From: 1-14-0-10-37-14 sp037130845
Lineage (GTDB): Bacteria > Patescibacteriota > Patescibacteriia > Patescibacteriales > Patescibacteriaceae
Length of the DNA: 64,000 nucleotides
Reading direction: 5' to 3'
Assembly: GCA_037130845.1 (NCBI GenBank)
Contig: JBAXSE010000005.1
Coordinates: forward strand, 10,115-74,114
The position numbers were made by a program, and so were the translations under genes. Shown here piece after piece: positions 33,412-41,893 of the stretch. The notes under the pieces are model-generated. The model saw nothing but the letters and a program-made list of their open reading frames with translations. It had not been told where the DNA came from and did not search any database. Position 1 is the stretch's first letter. Every line of letters begins with the position of its first letter.

Positions 33412-34617
33412 ATGACAAAGGAAAAAAAGATTAAGATGTTGATTGCGGGGACGATCCTGATTGATGTGATCGGCTTCGGCATTGTTATACCATTGTTGCC
33501 TTTTTATGTGCGCCAATTTTCGGTGTCGCCTTTGGCGGTGACTTTGCTATTCTCTGTTTATTCTTTATGCTCATTTTTTAGCGCGCCGTTTTTGGGGGCG
33601 CTATCGGATAAATACGGCCGGCGGCCGGTCTTGATTGCCAGCATAGTCTCTACAGCTATCGGCTGGCTGGTATTCGCTTTAGCCAATAGCCTGTGGCTCT
33701 TATTTCTCGGCCGGATTATCGATGGTTTGGCGGCCGGCAATTTCTCTACGGCTCAGTCAGCTTTATCCGATTTGGCCAAGGATGAAAAAGAGCGGGCGGT
33801 AAACCTGGGACTGGCTGGCGCGTTGTTCGGCATCGGTTTTATCCTTGGTCCGTTGTTGGGCGGCTTGCTTGGTTTGATCTCGGCTCGTTTTGTTTTCTTC
33901 TTTGTAGCGGCGTTAGCATCGGCTAATGCCCTGTGGGCTTGGCGCGCTTTGCCGGAAACGAATAGCCATCTGCACGCGCAGGCTAAAATCAGTTTTAATC
34001 CATTTTTACCGCTTAAGAAGGCAATACTGGATCATAAAATCCGTCCAGCCTATGGAGTTTGGTTTTTGTTTTCGTTGGCTGCCGCCAGCCAGCAATCGGT
34101 TTTTGCTCTATATATGGGCAAGATATTCAGCTTTAACCAAACGGGCGTCGGCTTGATTATGACTGGCATCGGCGTGGTAATAGTCTTTAATCAAGGCTTT
34201 GGGCTTAAGAAGTTCTGGTTGAAGCGTTTTAGCCAAGGCTTATTACGCCTGGGCGCGCCATTATTTTTCGGCCTTAGCTTGTTGATGTTGGCAACCCAGT
34301 CATTGTGGATATATTTGGCCGGCTTGTTTGTCGGAAGCTTCGCCCAATCAATCTTGCGAGTGACTGTCACAAGCGAGGCGGTCAGCGCCGCTGATCCGAA
34401 GCGCCGAGGCGAGGTGATGGGCATTATGACTTCGCTTAATTCTCTCGGTATGATTATCGGCCCGCTGATTGCCGGCGCCGCTTTTGTGGCGCATGACATG
34501 CTCGCCTATTATTTGGGCGCTGTTTGCATGTTAATCGCTTTCTTGATTGCCTGGGGTGATAGCCAGCGCCGTCAGCCGATTGCCTCAACCGATATCCCGA
34601 TGCCAGACACAATTTGA
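33412..34617 (+). CDS. Major facilitator superfamily transporter, TetA/DHA1-like
   Basis: A 401-residue protein with 12 predicted membrane helices. The MFS motif A GALSDKYGRRPVLI lies between TM2 and TM3 (about 62-75), and FGIGFILGPLLGGLL in TM5 matches the drug:H+ antiporter motif C. The N-terminus (LIDVIGFGIVIPLLPFY) is typical of TetA-like exporters. It probably exports a small molecule; the substrate is unknown. The start lies nine bases after the nuclease gene, so the two may be co-transcribed. Confidence 0.87.
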   Translation: MTKEKKIKMLIAGTILIDVIGFGIVIPLLPFYVRQFSVSPLAVTLLFSVYSLCSFFSAPFLGALSDKYGRRPVLIASIVSTAIGWLVFALANSLWLLFLGRIIDGLAAGNFSTAQSALSDLAKDEKERAVNLGLAGALFGIGFILGPLLGGLLGLISARFVFFFVAALASANALWAWRALPETNSHLHAQAKISFNPFLPLKKAILDHKIRPAYGVWFLFSLAAASQQSVFALYMGKIFSFNQTGVGLIMTGIGVVIVFNQGFGLKKFWLKRFSQGLLRLGAPLFFGLSLLMLATQSLWIYLAGLFVGSFAQSILRVTVTSEAVSAADPKRRGEVMGIMTSLNSLGMIIGPLIAGAAFVAHDMLAYYLGAVCMLIAFLIAWGDSQRRQPIASTDIPMPDTI

Positions 34618-34642
34618 GTATTTCCCTGTGGAATGTTATAAT
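34614..34642 (+). promoter_or_regulatory. Sigma-70-type promoter
   Basis: TTGAGT (34614-34619, overlapping the MFS stop codon), 17-base spacer and TATAAT (34637-34642). The leader before the ATG at 34671 is about 20 bases with no SD. Confidence 0.75.
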
Positions 34643-34670
34643 TAGCTCACTTAATTAAATAGCAATCATT

Positions 34671-36446
34671 ATGACAAAGAAAAAAATCGTCTTCGCGGCA
34701 ATTGTCTTGTTTTTTTGTTCGTTGTCGGCCCACGCGCAGTCTACAGGCCAAGGCGGCAGCTTGAACATTAACGACTTGCCGGATCCAAAGCTTAATCGGG
34801 CGGTGGTTAAGGTAAAAGTTTATGCAATCACGGCCAGCAACGCGCTGGAGAACCTAGGCTATGGCTCTGGTGTGATCATCGATGACAAGGGTACAATCCT
34901 GACTAATTACCATGTGGCCGTGTCAGAACGCGATTATGACAACAAACCTCGTGTGATGGGCTATGAAATCTGTTTGAATGAAGAGGTTAGCCAAGAGCCT
35001 GATTGCAGTTATGGCGCATCGTATATTGCCGGAGACAAAGAGTTGGATTTGGCTTTATTGAAAATTGTGCCTTTGCCAGGCGGCAAGGCTGTCCCTGCGC
35101 TGAAGGTAATGCCGATTGCTGAGGGCGACGGCGTCCAAGCCAATGACGAAGTAGTTGCTCTGGGTTATCCGGCTATCGGCGGAGACAATATGACCGTGAC
35201 ACGCGGTATTATTTCCGGCAAGCAGGATAAATACGGTAAGAAATGGATCAAGTCTGATGCTATGATGTCCTTTGGCAATTCCGGCGGAGCGGCCGTCAAT
35301 CGCAAAGGCGAATTGGTAGGCGTTACCAGCGCCGGGCATTCTGATATGTTGGGCAGTTTGGGTTATATTATAAATGCCGCTTCTATCACTCCTTGGATCA
35401 AGGCAAACGGCGGCAAGACTCCTGTGCCTAGCGCTTTGGCTGATCGAGTGGCCAAGTTTGCTGCTCAAGAAAAATTGCTGGAAACTTCCAATGTCTTTAC
35501 CAGTGAAAAGAATTCTTTCCGTATTACCAAGCCGGCAGATTGGCAGTTTGATTATACTTATGAAAACGGACTGGATATTCTAAAGAAAGAAGATCGTGAG
35601 GCCGGCCGGATCAGTATCTCGGTTATGACTTTTGCTTTTCCGATTACCTCGGCCAATTTTAACAAGATGGTTGACACCAGCATGGCGGTAGACGATCCCT
35701 TTTACCAAGTGCAGAGCAATGATCCGGTTGTTGTTAAAAGCGGTGAAGCCCGCCGCATTGCTACTTCCGGCACCAGCGGCGATACCAATACTTATATTTT
35801 TTCCCATGCCAATAATTATTTGCTGCAAATCAGTTATGATTATGGCTCTAACGATCGTGACGAAAAGATTGTCGAGCAGATTATCAGCAGTTTGGAAATC
35901 ATCAATCCGGCTAAGCCGTTTGCGCCGGTTACGACCTTTAAGAGCGATAACGGGGTTTATAATTATGTAGTTAAGCCTGTGAGCGGCTGGGGTTTGCGGA
36001 CCTACGCGGGCGATGAGCCGGCAGGTTTTGCCATGAACTCGACCGGCGGCAACTTTTTGATTACGGCAGAATTTTCCAAAGAAGATTCCAAGGCAGCCAA
36101 GTTGACCAACGATCAAAAGCTGAAGAATCAGCGTAAGCAGCTGGATGCGGCCAAGGGGCAGATGAAAGACATGGGCGTGACAGTCAGCTATAAGGATAGC
36201 GCCACATGCGCCATTACTGACAAACACAAGGGCACTTATGCCGAGATTCTGATGAAAAAAGACGGCAAGACATACTTGGTAATGGAATATTCGATTAGGA
36301 CCCAGGGCAAAGTGCTGTCGTTGAGCAGCCTGGCGCTCAATAGCCGCGGTACCAATATAACCAAGACGCGCGCCGAGCTCGATAAAGCTTTGTCCGGCTT
36401 GACAATCGAAGGCAGCAAGTTCAAAGGCGGCTGCAGCGCCAAGTAA
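34671..36446 (+). CDS. Secreted trypsin-like (HtrA-type) serine protease
   Basis: A 591-residue protein. The signal peptide is about 1-22 (IVFAAIVLFFCSLSAHA). The chymotrypsin-fold domain (about 40-255) has catalytic His81 (TNYHVA), Asp126 (ELDLALL) and Ser204 (FGNSGGAAVN). There is no PDZ domain; instead two related beta-rich domains of unknown family follow (about 270-400 and 405-580). Each begins with a similar pattern (EKNSFRITKPADWQ and DNGVYNYVVKPVSGW). It may act in envelope protein quality control or processing. A terminator follows at 36488. Confidence 0.85.
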   Translation: MTKKKIVFAAIVLFFCSLSAHAQSTGQGGSLNINDLPDPKLNRAVVKVKVYAITASNALENLGYGSGVIIDDKGTILTNYHVAVSERDYDNKPRVMGYEICLNEEVSQEPDCSYGASYIAGDKELDLALLKIVPLPGGKAVPALKVMPIAEGDGVQANDEVVALGYPAIGGDNMTVTRGIISGKQDKYGKKWIKSDAMMSFGNSGGAAVNRKGELVGVTSAGHSDMLGSLGYIINAASITPWIKANGGKTPVPSALADRVAKFAAQEKLLETSNVFTSEKNSFRITKPADWQFDYTYENGLDILKKEDREAGRISISVMTFAFPITSANFNKMVDTSMAVDDPFYQVQSNDPVVVKSGEARRIATSGTSGDTNTYIFSHANNYLLQISYDYGSNDRDEKIVEQIISSLEIINPAKPFAPVTTFKSDNGVYNYVVKPVSGWGLRTYAGDEPAGFAMNSTGGNFLITAEFSKEDSKAAKLTNDQKLKNQRKQLDAAKGQMKDMGVTVSYKDSATCAITDKHKGTYAEILMKKDGKTYLVMEYSIRTQGKVLSLSSLALNSRGTNITKTRAELDKALSGLTIEGSKFKGGCSAK

Positions 36447-36453
36447 AAACTAA

Positions 36454-36469
36454 TCCGCCAGCTGGCGGA
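36454..36469. repeat. Small palindrome TCCGCCAGCTGGCGGA
   Basis: A perfect 16-base palindrome without a T-run. A near-identical copy with the same flank (GGATTAGYTTTTAC) lies in opposite orientation at 44253-44281, so it is an interspersed repeat rather than a terminator. Confidence 0.55.
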
Positions 36470-36487
36470 GAAAATGTAAAAGGAACA

Positions 36488-36517
36488 AAAAAGAGGCTTC
36501 AGTCGAAGCTTCTTTTT
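36488..36517 (+). terminator. Terminator for the HtrA-like gene
   Basis: AAGAGGCTTC (36491-36500), loop AGTC, GAAGCTTCTT (36505-36514), extended by A-T pairs and ending in T5. It is almost the exact inverse of the terminator at 36712-36745. Confidence 0.8.
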
Positions 36518-36533
36518 GATAAGATTATCAATC

Positions 36534-36573
36534 ATCTTTCACTGCAGTAAACTAGTTTACTGCAGTGAAAGAT
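36534..36573. repeat. 40-base perfect palindrome with CAGTAAACTAGTTTACTG core
   Basis: Twenty bases on each side of the centre (36553|36554) match without error. The central 18 bases are identical to the palindromes that flank the TrpR/YerC-like gene at 56353; the next base outward differs symmetrically (GC-core-GC against TC-core-GA). It lies between two convergent terminators, so it is not a promoter operator for either neighbour. It could form a cruciform or bind a dimeric regulator. Confidence 0.85.
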
Positions 36574-36612
36574 AAAGATTGTTAGGGGTGTAGGTTATTA
36601 GGTAGAAATGTT

Positions 36613-36662
36613 ATTCTTCGCCTTGGAGCAGTATACTAGTATACTGCTCCAAGGCGAAGAAT
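36613..36662. repeat. 50-base perfect palindrome with CAGTATACTAGTATACTG core
   Basis: Twenty-five bases on each side of 36637|36638 match perfectly. The core is related to that of the 36534 palindrome with one symmetric A/T exchange. The outer arms (TTCTTCGCCTTGGAG and its inverse) are unrelated to the others. The two palindromes lie 39 bases apart between convergent terminators. Confidence 0.85.
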
Positions 36663-36711
36663 TGTTGCAGTTTAATTGATTATAATTATTAAAATTTGTA
36701 TTGACTAGATA

Positions 36712-36745
36712 AAAAATAAAAGAAGCTTCGACTGAAGCTTCTTTT
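36712..36745 (-). terminator. Terminator for the minus-strand gene at 36779
   Basis: AAAAGAAGCTTC (36718-36729), loop GACT, GAAGCTTCTTTT (36734-36745). Read on the minus strand it is followed by a T-rich tract. Confidence 0.8.
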
Positions 36746-36778
36746 ATTTTATTCCTTTTACATTTTTACTTTTAGCTT

Positions 36779-39538
36779 TTACTTCTGTACCCCTCCGCCC
36801 CAGCGCTGGTCGGCGGCGGCTACTATTTCGGCGGCTTGGCCTTGGGTCAGGGGAGCGTTCAGATTAGGCTTGCCGGAGAGTTCTAGCTTAACGGCCAGAT
36901 CAGCCGGTGCGCCGCCTACGCCATAGGTGTTAGCGGTAAGCGTTAGTGCGTCTTTGAGGGTTAGGCTGCCGCTGCCCAGATTGACATTGCCGGCGTCTTG
37001 GGCGTTTTGTAGCATCTTTCCCAAGTCTTGCTTGGTCATCTTTTTGCTCAGATCAATATTGCCTTTGGCATCGGCTTTGAGCGCGCCATCATCGACCAGG
37101 TATTTAACGTCGGCATAAGCCGGATTGTTGTTGTCGATGTTTTTGGCAGGGATGGTGCCATCTTTGAATTTGGCCGTATTGTCTTGGGTTTCGGCTGTTT
37201 TGATTTCTGTTTCTAAGGTTTGGGCGTAAGCCTTGATTAGCGTTGGATCTTTGAGATCGCCGGCCTGAACCTTGTTATTGAAGTCCGCCACTTTGGCTTG
37301 CAGCTCGGCAGCGGTGTCGGGCTGAAAGTTGTAGCTTTTGATTTGGTCTTTGATAAAGGCCAGTGATTTGAAAGTGTCGGTGCTAACGCCGGAAATCTTT
37401 TTGATGACGGCGATGGTTTTGTCGGCGCCTTGCGATTCGGCCAGCAAGCCTGTCTTGCCTTCCATAAATTTGGCCTGTTCTTCGGGTGAAAGCAGGGGCA
37501 TGACATCGGCCATCACGTTGTCGATAAATTGCTTGTCCGATTGACGGCTGGCGGCAATCTGGTCAAAGAGAGCCGGATCAAAGTTTAACATCGAATTGTT
37601 GAGATCCTGGCGGTCTTGCGGTGAGGCAGACTTCATCATGTCGGTAATCTGTTTCTGTTTATCAGCTGAGACCAGGCTGAGGTCAGGTTTCTGTCCGCTA
37701 GTCAGCGCCTTGTCCAGGGCGGCCTTTTCGCTGGCGCTGAGAGCCAAACCGGAATCCTTGGCTATGTTGGCAAGGGAAATCATGGATTCGGTTACGCCAT
37801 CCAATTCTTGCCCGGCTTCGATGTATTTGCCGGCGTTGTATTGGCTGCGAGCTTTAGCAACCTGGTCTTGGGCTTGCTTCAAGACGGCTTCGGCTTGGGT
37901 TGTAGATTTGCCGGCGGCTTTGAGCGAATTGATCAGGCTGCTTAAATCTTTGAGGCCTGGCTCCAGCTGCGCCAAAGATGCGGTGATTAAGTTTTTGGCT
38001 CGTTCATTGGCAGTGCCGCGGATTATCTTGTCTACCGCATCACCGGTATGCAATTGATCGGCCATTGTCATGTATTGCATGAATTGATCAAGGTTGCCTG
38101 CGTTAAAGGCGGCCTCGGCTTGATCAATAATCGGTTTAAGCTGTCCAAGGAGAGCTGTCAGTTCGGCAGTATCCATGCCGTAGATTTGAGCTTGCTTGAT
38201 TGTTAATTCAAGCGCCTTGACGCCATTCTTGCCTTCTTGCAGTAGGGATTGCTGTCGGCTTTTGGGCATGACTTGTTCTTTGAAGGCGGCAAAATATTCT
38301 TGGAGCTTTAAGTCTTTTAACTCCTTTAGTTTGGCGGCTGACTCTTTGATTTTGCCCGCGTCAAACAGATCTTTGGCTTGTTTGTAATAATCTTGGGCTT
38401 TGGCAAAGTTAGCCTTAGCTTCGTCGCTGATGGCAACGCCTTTGGCCGCGGCTTGAGCCATGCCTTTTTCACCGGCTGCCAGTTCTTGGCCGATGCGGTC
38501 GATAATCGGACCGAGTTTGGAGGCGGGGATGCGATCCATCATATTGCCAGCGTCCATAGCGGAGGCATCGGGAGCTGATTTGCGCAGTTCGGCCATGATA
38601 GCCATGGCGCCTTTTTTGTCACCGGCCTTGAGCGAGCTATCAGCTTTGTCCAGTTGGGCCAAGGCGGCATTGATTTGGGCTTGTGCCTCGGTTTGGGAAG
38701 CCGGGTCATCGATTTGGCTGGTTTGAGCCAGCGCGTCTTTCATCTTTTTGCGGATGTCATTGATAAGGTCGCTGGTGATGCCTAATTTGTCCAACTCTTC
38801 CGGCGTCGGAGGCTTAGGCATGGCGCCCAGTAGTTTGCCGGCTTCTTGGACATTGCCTGCGTCCATGGCAGCTTTGGCTTGGTTGTATATTTCGCGAGCT
38901 TTCTTGATAGAAGCTGTTTGTTTGTCCGCACCTGGTACTTGGCCGTCGGCCAGGTCTTTGGTCTGGTCTTCGGCTTGCGTTAAGCCTTCGTTGATTTTTT
39001 CCAAAGCGGCGGAGATTTGTTCTTTGGCCTTAGCTAAGGCTTCGGGTGGAATTTTGCCTTGCATACCAGCCGGTACTTCGCCGCCTTGCATCATTTTTTG
39101 CACATCCTCGGCGCTGGGAGCGCCTTGAGGCAATTGTCCTTTGGCGGCGTCTAGAGCGGCTTGCGATTGAGCGATAGCGCTTTGGCAAGCGTTCATGACT
39201 TCTGGTGTGGGATTAGCGTCGGTGTATTGGCAAAAAACTTTGCCGTCAGCTCCGGCTTGCATGGTATAGCCTTGGCCGGTGCCCAGCTGGGTGCCTGCAG
39301 ACGGTCCGGCATTTTGCTGTGCTTGTTGCTGGGCTTGCTGTTGCCCTTGTTCGATCATCTTTTGAATTTCTTCTTGGCTGGGCGGGCCCATTTGAGATCC
39401 GGACGGCGGTCCATACTGTGAGCCAGAAGGCGGACCCATTTGGGTGCCTGGGGGCGGGCCGTACTGCGCTGAGGTACCAGCAGCAATCAGCCCGGTAGCC
39501 GCAAGAGCAGCTAACCACGCGAGATGTTTGTTCTGCAT
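36779..39538 (-). CDS. Large secreted helical-repeat protein
   Basis: A 919-residue protein of unknown family. The signal peptide is about 1-24 (LAWLAALAATGLIAAGTSA). A low-complexity stretch of GPPxGSQ units follows (about 26-52), then a Gln-rich stretch. Most of the rest is alpha-helical with degenerate repeats such as IYNQAKAAMDAGNVQEAGKLL, DYYKQAKDLFDAGKIKESAAKL and QYNAGKYIEAGQEL, which resemble TPR-like hairpins. A possible S-layer-homology-like segment (NPAYADVKYLVDDGALKAD to TKQDLGKML) lies near 810-850. It probably forms an extended surface or periplasmic structure. It is monocistronic, with its own terminator and a repeat-rich 5' region. Confidence 0.75.
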   Translation of the reverse strand: MQNKHLAWLAALAATGLIAAGTSAQYGPPPGTQMGPPSGSQYGPPSGSQMGPPSQEEIQKMIEQGQQQAQQQAQQNAGPSAGTQLGTGQGYTMQAGADGKVFCQYTDANPTPEVMNACQSAIAQSQAALDAAKGQLPQGAPSAEDVQKMMQGGEVPAGMQGKIPPEALAKAKEQISAALEKINEGLTQAEDQTKDLADGQVPGADKQTASIKKAREIYNQAKAAMDAGNVQEAGKLLGAMPKPPTPEELDKLGITSDLINDIRKKMKDALAQTSQIDDPASQTEAQAQINAALAQLDKADSSLKAGDKKGAMAIMAELRKSAPDASAMDAGNMMDRIPASKLGPIIDRIGQELAAGEKGMAQAAAKGVAISDEAKANFAKAQDYYKQAKDLFDAGKIKESAAKLKELKDLKLQEYFAAFKEQVMPKSRQQSLLQEGKNGVKALELTIKQAQIYGMDTAELTALLGQLKPIIDQAEAAFNAGNLDQFMQYMTMADQLHTGDAVDKIIRGTANERAKNLITASLAQLEPGLKDLSSLINSLKAAGKSTTQAEAVLKQAQDQVAKARSQYNAGKYIEAGQELDGVTESMISLANIAKDSGLALSASEKAALDKALTSGQKPDLSLVSADKQKQITDMMKSASPQDRQDLNNSMLNFDPALFDQIAASRQSDKQFIDNVMADVMPLLSPEEQAKFMEGKTGLLAESQGADKTIAVIKKISGVSTDTFKSLAFIKDQIKSYNFQPDTAAELQAKVADFNNKVQAGDLKDPTLIKAYAQTLETEIKTAETQDNTAKFKDGTIPAKNIDNNNPAYADVKYLVDDGALKADAKGNIDLSKKMTKQDLGKMLQNAQDAGNVNLGSGSLTLKDALTLTANTYGVGGAPADLAVKLELSGKPNLNAPLTQGQAAEIVAAADQRWGGGVQK

Positions 39539-39888
39539 AGTTGTTTATTGCGGCAAAGCCGCTTAATATAATGTAAAAGCTAAAAGCGAAAATGTCGCCG
39601 TAGGAATATTCGTTCTGCCATTCCATGAGTACATGGAACCTTGGCAGCTTTCGTATAAAAACTAAGGTAGCTTCTCTTTTATTATACAACAAAAATGATG
39701 AGTTGACAATTATTATTAGACAATAAAAAGTATTAAATAATTAAAATAAAATACATGTCCGGCTTGTCCCGAGCTTGCCCCGGGAAGGACGCGATAACTT
39801 TTACATTTTCGCTTTTTGCTTTTAGCTACTATATTTTTTTACCTTTCCCAATTGCAATCTCGCCCGAGCCCCTCTATAATGTATTGAT
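39539..39888. repeat. Repeat-rich intergenic region
   Basis: No gene is seen in these 350 bases. Contents in order: a small hairpin CGGCAAAGCCG (39551-39561); an AT-rich inverted pair (39571-39595 and 39803-39827, ACATTTTCGCTTTT type); a hairpin CTGCCA-TTCCATG-AGTA-CATGGAA-CCT-TGGCAG (39615-39647) with a bulge; and a GC-rich repeat copy (39757-39800, CTTGTCCCGAGCTTGCCCCGG). The promoter of the next gene is at 39852. The hairpin at 39615 would lie in the leader of the minus-strand gene if that transcript starts upstream. Confidence 0.55.
39852..39880 (+). promoter_or_regulatory. Sigma-70-type promoter giving a leaderless mRNA
   Basis: TTGCAA (39852-39857), 17-base spacer, TATAAT (39875-39880). 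Only eight bases separate the -10 box from the ATG at 39889, so transcription should start at or next to the start codon. Confidence 0.8.
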
Positions 39889-41019
39889 ATGAAAACATTA
39901 ATCATTATTCCTACCTATAATGAACGGCAAGTCTTGCCGCAATTGTTGTTGGCGCTTGAGGCTAGCGGCGTAGAAGCTGACCTGCTATTTGTTGATGACA
40001 ATAGCCCGGATGGCAGCGCTGAGCTGATAGCCGATTGGCAAGCAACTAAGCCATTTATCCATTTGCTCAGTAGAAGCGGTAAATTAGGGCTAGGTAGCGC
40101 TTATTTGGCTGGTTTTGCTTGGGGGCTGGAACATGGCTATGAGGCGCTGGTGCAAATGGATGCTGATTTGTCGCATCATCCCGAATATTTGCCCCTGATG
40201 TTGGCAAAGCTGGAAGAAGGCGGTTTGGTGGTTGGCTCGCGCTATACCGAGGGTGGGGGAGTGGAAAACTGGCCTTTGTCCCGCCAGTTGGTCAGCCGCG
40301 GAGGCAGTTTGTATGCCCGCACTATCCTGGGCCTCAAGACGCGTGATCTAACCGGCGGCTTTAATGCTTGGCATCATCAGGCTCTGCGTAATATTGATTT
40401 GGCCAAGATTAAGTCAAATGGATATAGCTTCCAGATAGAAATGAAGCATCAAGCGCAACAAACCGGTGCCAAGGTAATAGAGGTGCCGATTATCTTTCGT
40501 GAACGCGCCAGCGGCCAGTCCAAGATGAGTAAAAGGATTTTTCTGGAAGCAATGTGGCGGGTATGGCTAATGTTGCTGGATAGCCGCCGTTTCCGGCCAA
40601 TGAAAAAATTTATCAAGTTTTGCCTGGTGGGAGTCATCGGGCTGTCAATCGATCTGGGGTCGCTCGTCATCATGGTTGAGTATTTGCATTGGAATCTCTA
40701 TGCGGCCAATCTGATTAGCTTTGTCTTGGCCTTGACTAATAATTTTTATCTTAACAAATATTGGACCTTTCGCGATCAGAACGCCGCTATATTGGTGCAA
40801 TATGTTAAATTTGCAATCATCTCATTAATCGGCCTTGGTTTGAATTTTTTGATACTATATTTATTGGTTGATTTGGCGCATCTGTGGTATGTCTATGCCA
40901 AGCTGATTATTGCGGTGGTGGTCGCTTTTTGGAATTTTGGAGCGAATCATTGGTGGACCTTTAAAGTCCAGGGGGTTGTTGAAAACTCCGCTTCTGGCTC
41001 CTGTAAGCAAAGCCAATAA
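39889..41019 (+). CDS. Polyprenol-phosphate glycosyltransferase fused to GtrA domain
   Basis: A 376-residue fusion. Residues about 1-235 form a GT2 domain like dolichol-phosphate mannose synthase: IIIPTYNERQVLP, LLFVDDNSPDGS, metal-binding MDADLSH and a long RERASGQSKMS segment near the end. Residues about 240-365 form a GtrA-like four-helix membrane domain (KFCLVGVIGLSIDLGSL to NFGANHWWTFK). The enzyme would load a sugar onto polyprenyl phosphate and may help flip it across the membrane. It is a likely donor supplier for GT-C enzymes such as that at 25250. The promoter predicts leaderless translation. Confidence 0.9.
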   Translation: MKTLIIIPTYNERQVLPQLLLALEASGVEADLLFVDDNSPDGSAELIADWQATKPFIHLLSRSGKLGLGSAYLAGFAWGLEHGYEALVQMDADLSHHPEYLPLMLAKLEEGGLVVGSRYTEGGGVENWPLSRQLVSRGGSLYARTILGLKTRDLTGGFNAWHHQALRNIDLAKIKSNGYSFQIEMKHQAQQTGAKVIEVPIIFRERASGQSKMSKRIFLEAMWRVWLMLLDSRRFRPMKKFIKFCLVGVIGLSIDLGSLVIMVEYLHWNLYAANLISFVLALTNNFYLNKYWTFRDQNAAILVQYVKFAIISLIGLGLNFLILYLLVDLAHLWYVYAKLIIAVVVAFWNFGANHWWTFKVQGVVENSASGSCKQSQ

Positions 41020-41263
41020 AATCAGCCTGTCCTGTCAGTCGACGGACGCCCAAGCGCGGACTGTAAGTAAAAATCGCCAATTATAGGCAAAAAAGACATA
41101 TTTACTACAGTTCACGTGCGCTCGCTTCTTAAACCCCTATAACTATTGACCTTTGACTAGGCAGAGTATTTGTTCTCGTGTATAATTAATAAATAAGTGC
41201 ATTATATAAGCACATAATAATCAACGCCAGCCGGGCTTGCCCGCAGCGGCGACAATAAAAACT
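41020..41263. other. Intergenic region upstream of HU
   Basis: No gene is seen. It contains two TTGAC boxes near 41146-41158, a TATAAT at 41181-41186 and a short hairpin (AAGTGC/GCAC, near 41195-41214). Spacing from the TTGACT box to TATAAT is 22 bases, too long for a standard promoter, so the TAGGCA at 41158 may act as the -35 box. Confidence 0.4.
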
Positions 41264-41545
41264 ATGGCTAAGATGACCAAGTCTCAAATCTTGGAAGCGA
41301 TGGCTGCTTCCATGAACATCTCCAAGAAAGAAGCTAACAACTACTTCATTGCCTTGACCGAACTGGCTTACCGCGAGGTTAAGAAGAATGGTGAATTTGT
41401 GTTGCCAGGCTTCGGCAAGATGGTTAAGACCAAAAGAGCTGCCAGAATGGGCCGCAATCCAGCCACCGGCGCTACTATCCAGATCCCTGCCAAGACTGTT
41501 GTCAAATTCCGCTTGGCCAAGGCCGCTAAGGACGCTGTGCTTTAA
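41264..41545 (+). CDS. HU/IHF-type DNA-binding protein
   Basis: A 93-residue nucleoid protein from the ATG at 41264. The N-terminal helices (TKSQILEAMAASMNISKKEANNYF) and the DNA-bending arm with GRNPATGATIQIPAKTVVKFR are the HU hallmarks; proline of the RNPxTG motif intercalates DNA in known structures. The C-terminus AKAAKDAVL completes the normal HU length. Codons are biased to C-ending forms as in the S-layer gene, consistent with high expression. A strong terminator follows. An in-frame ATG 27 bases upstream is rejected because family alignment begins at MAKMTKSQ. Confidence 0.93.
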   Translation: MAKMTKSQILEAMAASMNISKKEANNYFIALTELAYREVKKNGEFVLPGFGKMVKTKRAARMGRNPATGATIQIPAKTVVKFRLAKAAKDAVL

Positions 41546-41568
41546 TCCCTAATTTAAGCCAATTTTGC

Positions 41569-41595
41569 AAAAAGCCTCCATAATGGAGGCTTTTT
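41569..41595 (+). terminator. Intrinsic terminator after HU
   Basis: AAAAAGCCTCCA (41569-41580), loop TAA, TGGAGGCTTTTT (41584-41595), followed by further T. Confidence 0.88.
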
Positions 41596-41893
41596 CTTTG
41601 TATTTATACCTGCCGGAGTCTACCCGACTTGCTGGCGGGCTGGTATAAAGCTAAAATAAAACATCGATTTAAGCTGTATTATATAGATAAGCTAAGGCCA
41701 TAATATATAAAATGGCTAATATTAAGTATTTTTGAAAAGACAAAAAGCGGTCTTTTGGGCTTAAATAATTGACATCATCCAGTGTTTGTGGTAGTTTAGA
41801 TGTTACTTAGAGCTATTTATAGTTATTATTCAATCAAGATTTTCGGCCTACTGTAACTTTTTAACCTTCTATACGTATCTTTAATTGAACCTA
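41596..41893. other. Intergenic region upstream of the ECF sigma gene
   Basis: No gene is seen. It holds a GC-rich hairpin repeat copy at 41617-41651 (CCTGCCGGAGTC to TGGCGGGC) and a TTGACA at 41769-41774 without a good -10 box at 17 bases. The leader before the sigma gene would be about 100 bases. The weak -10 box may mean another sigma factor, possibly the product itself; this is inference. Confidence 0.4.
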
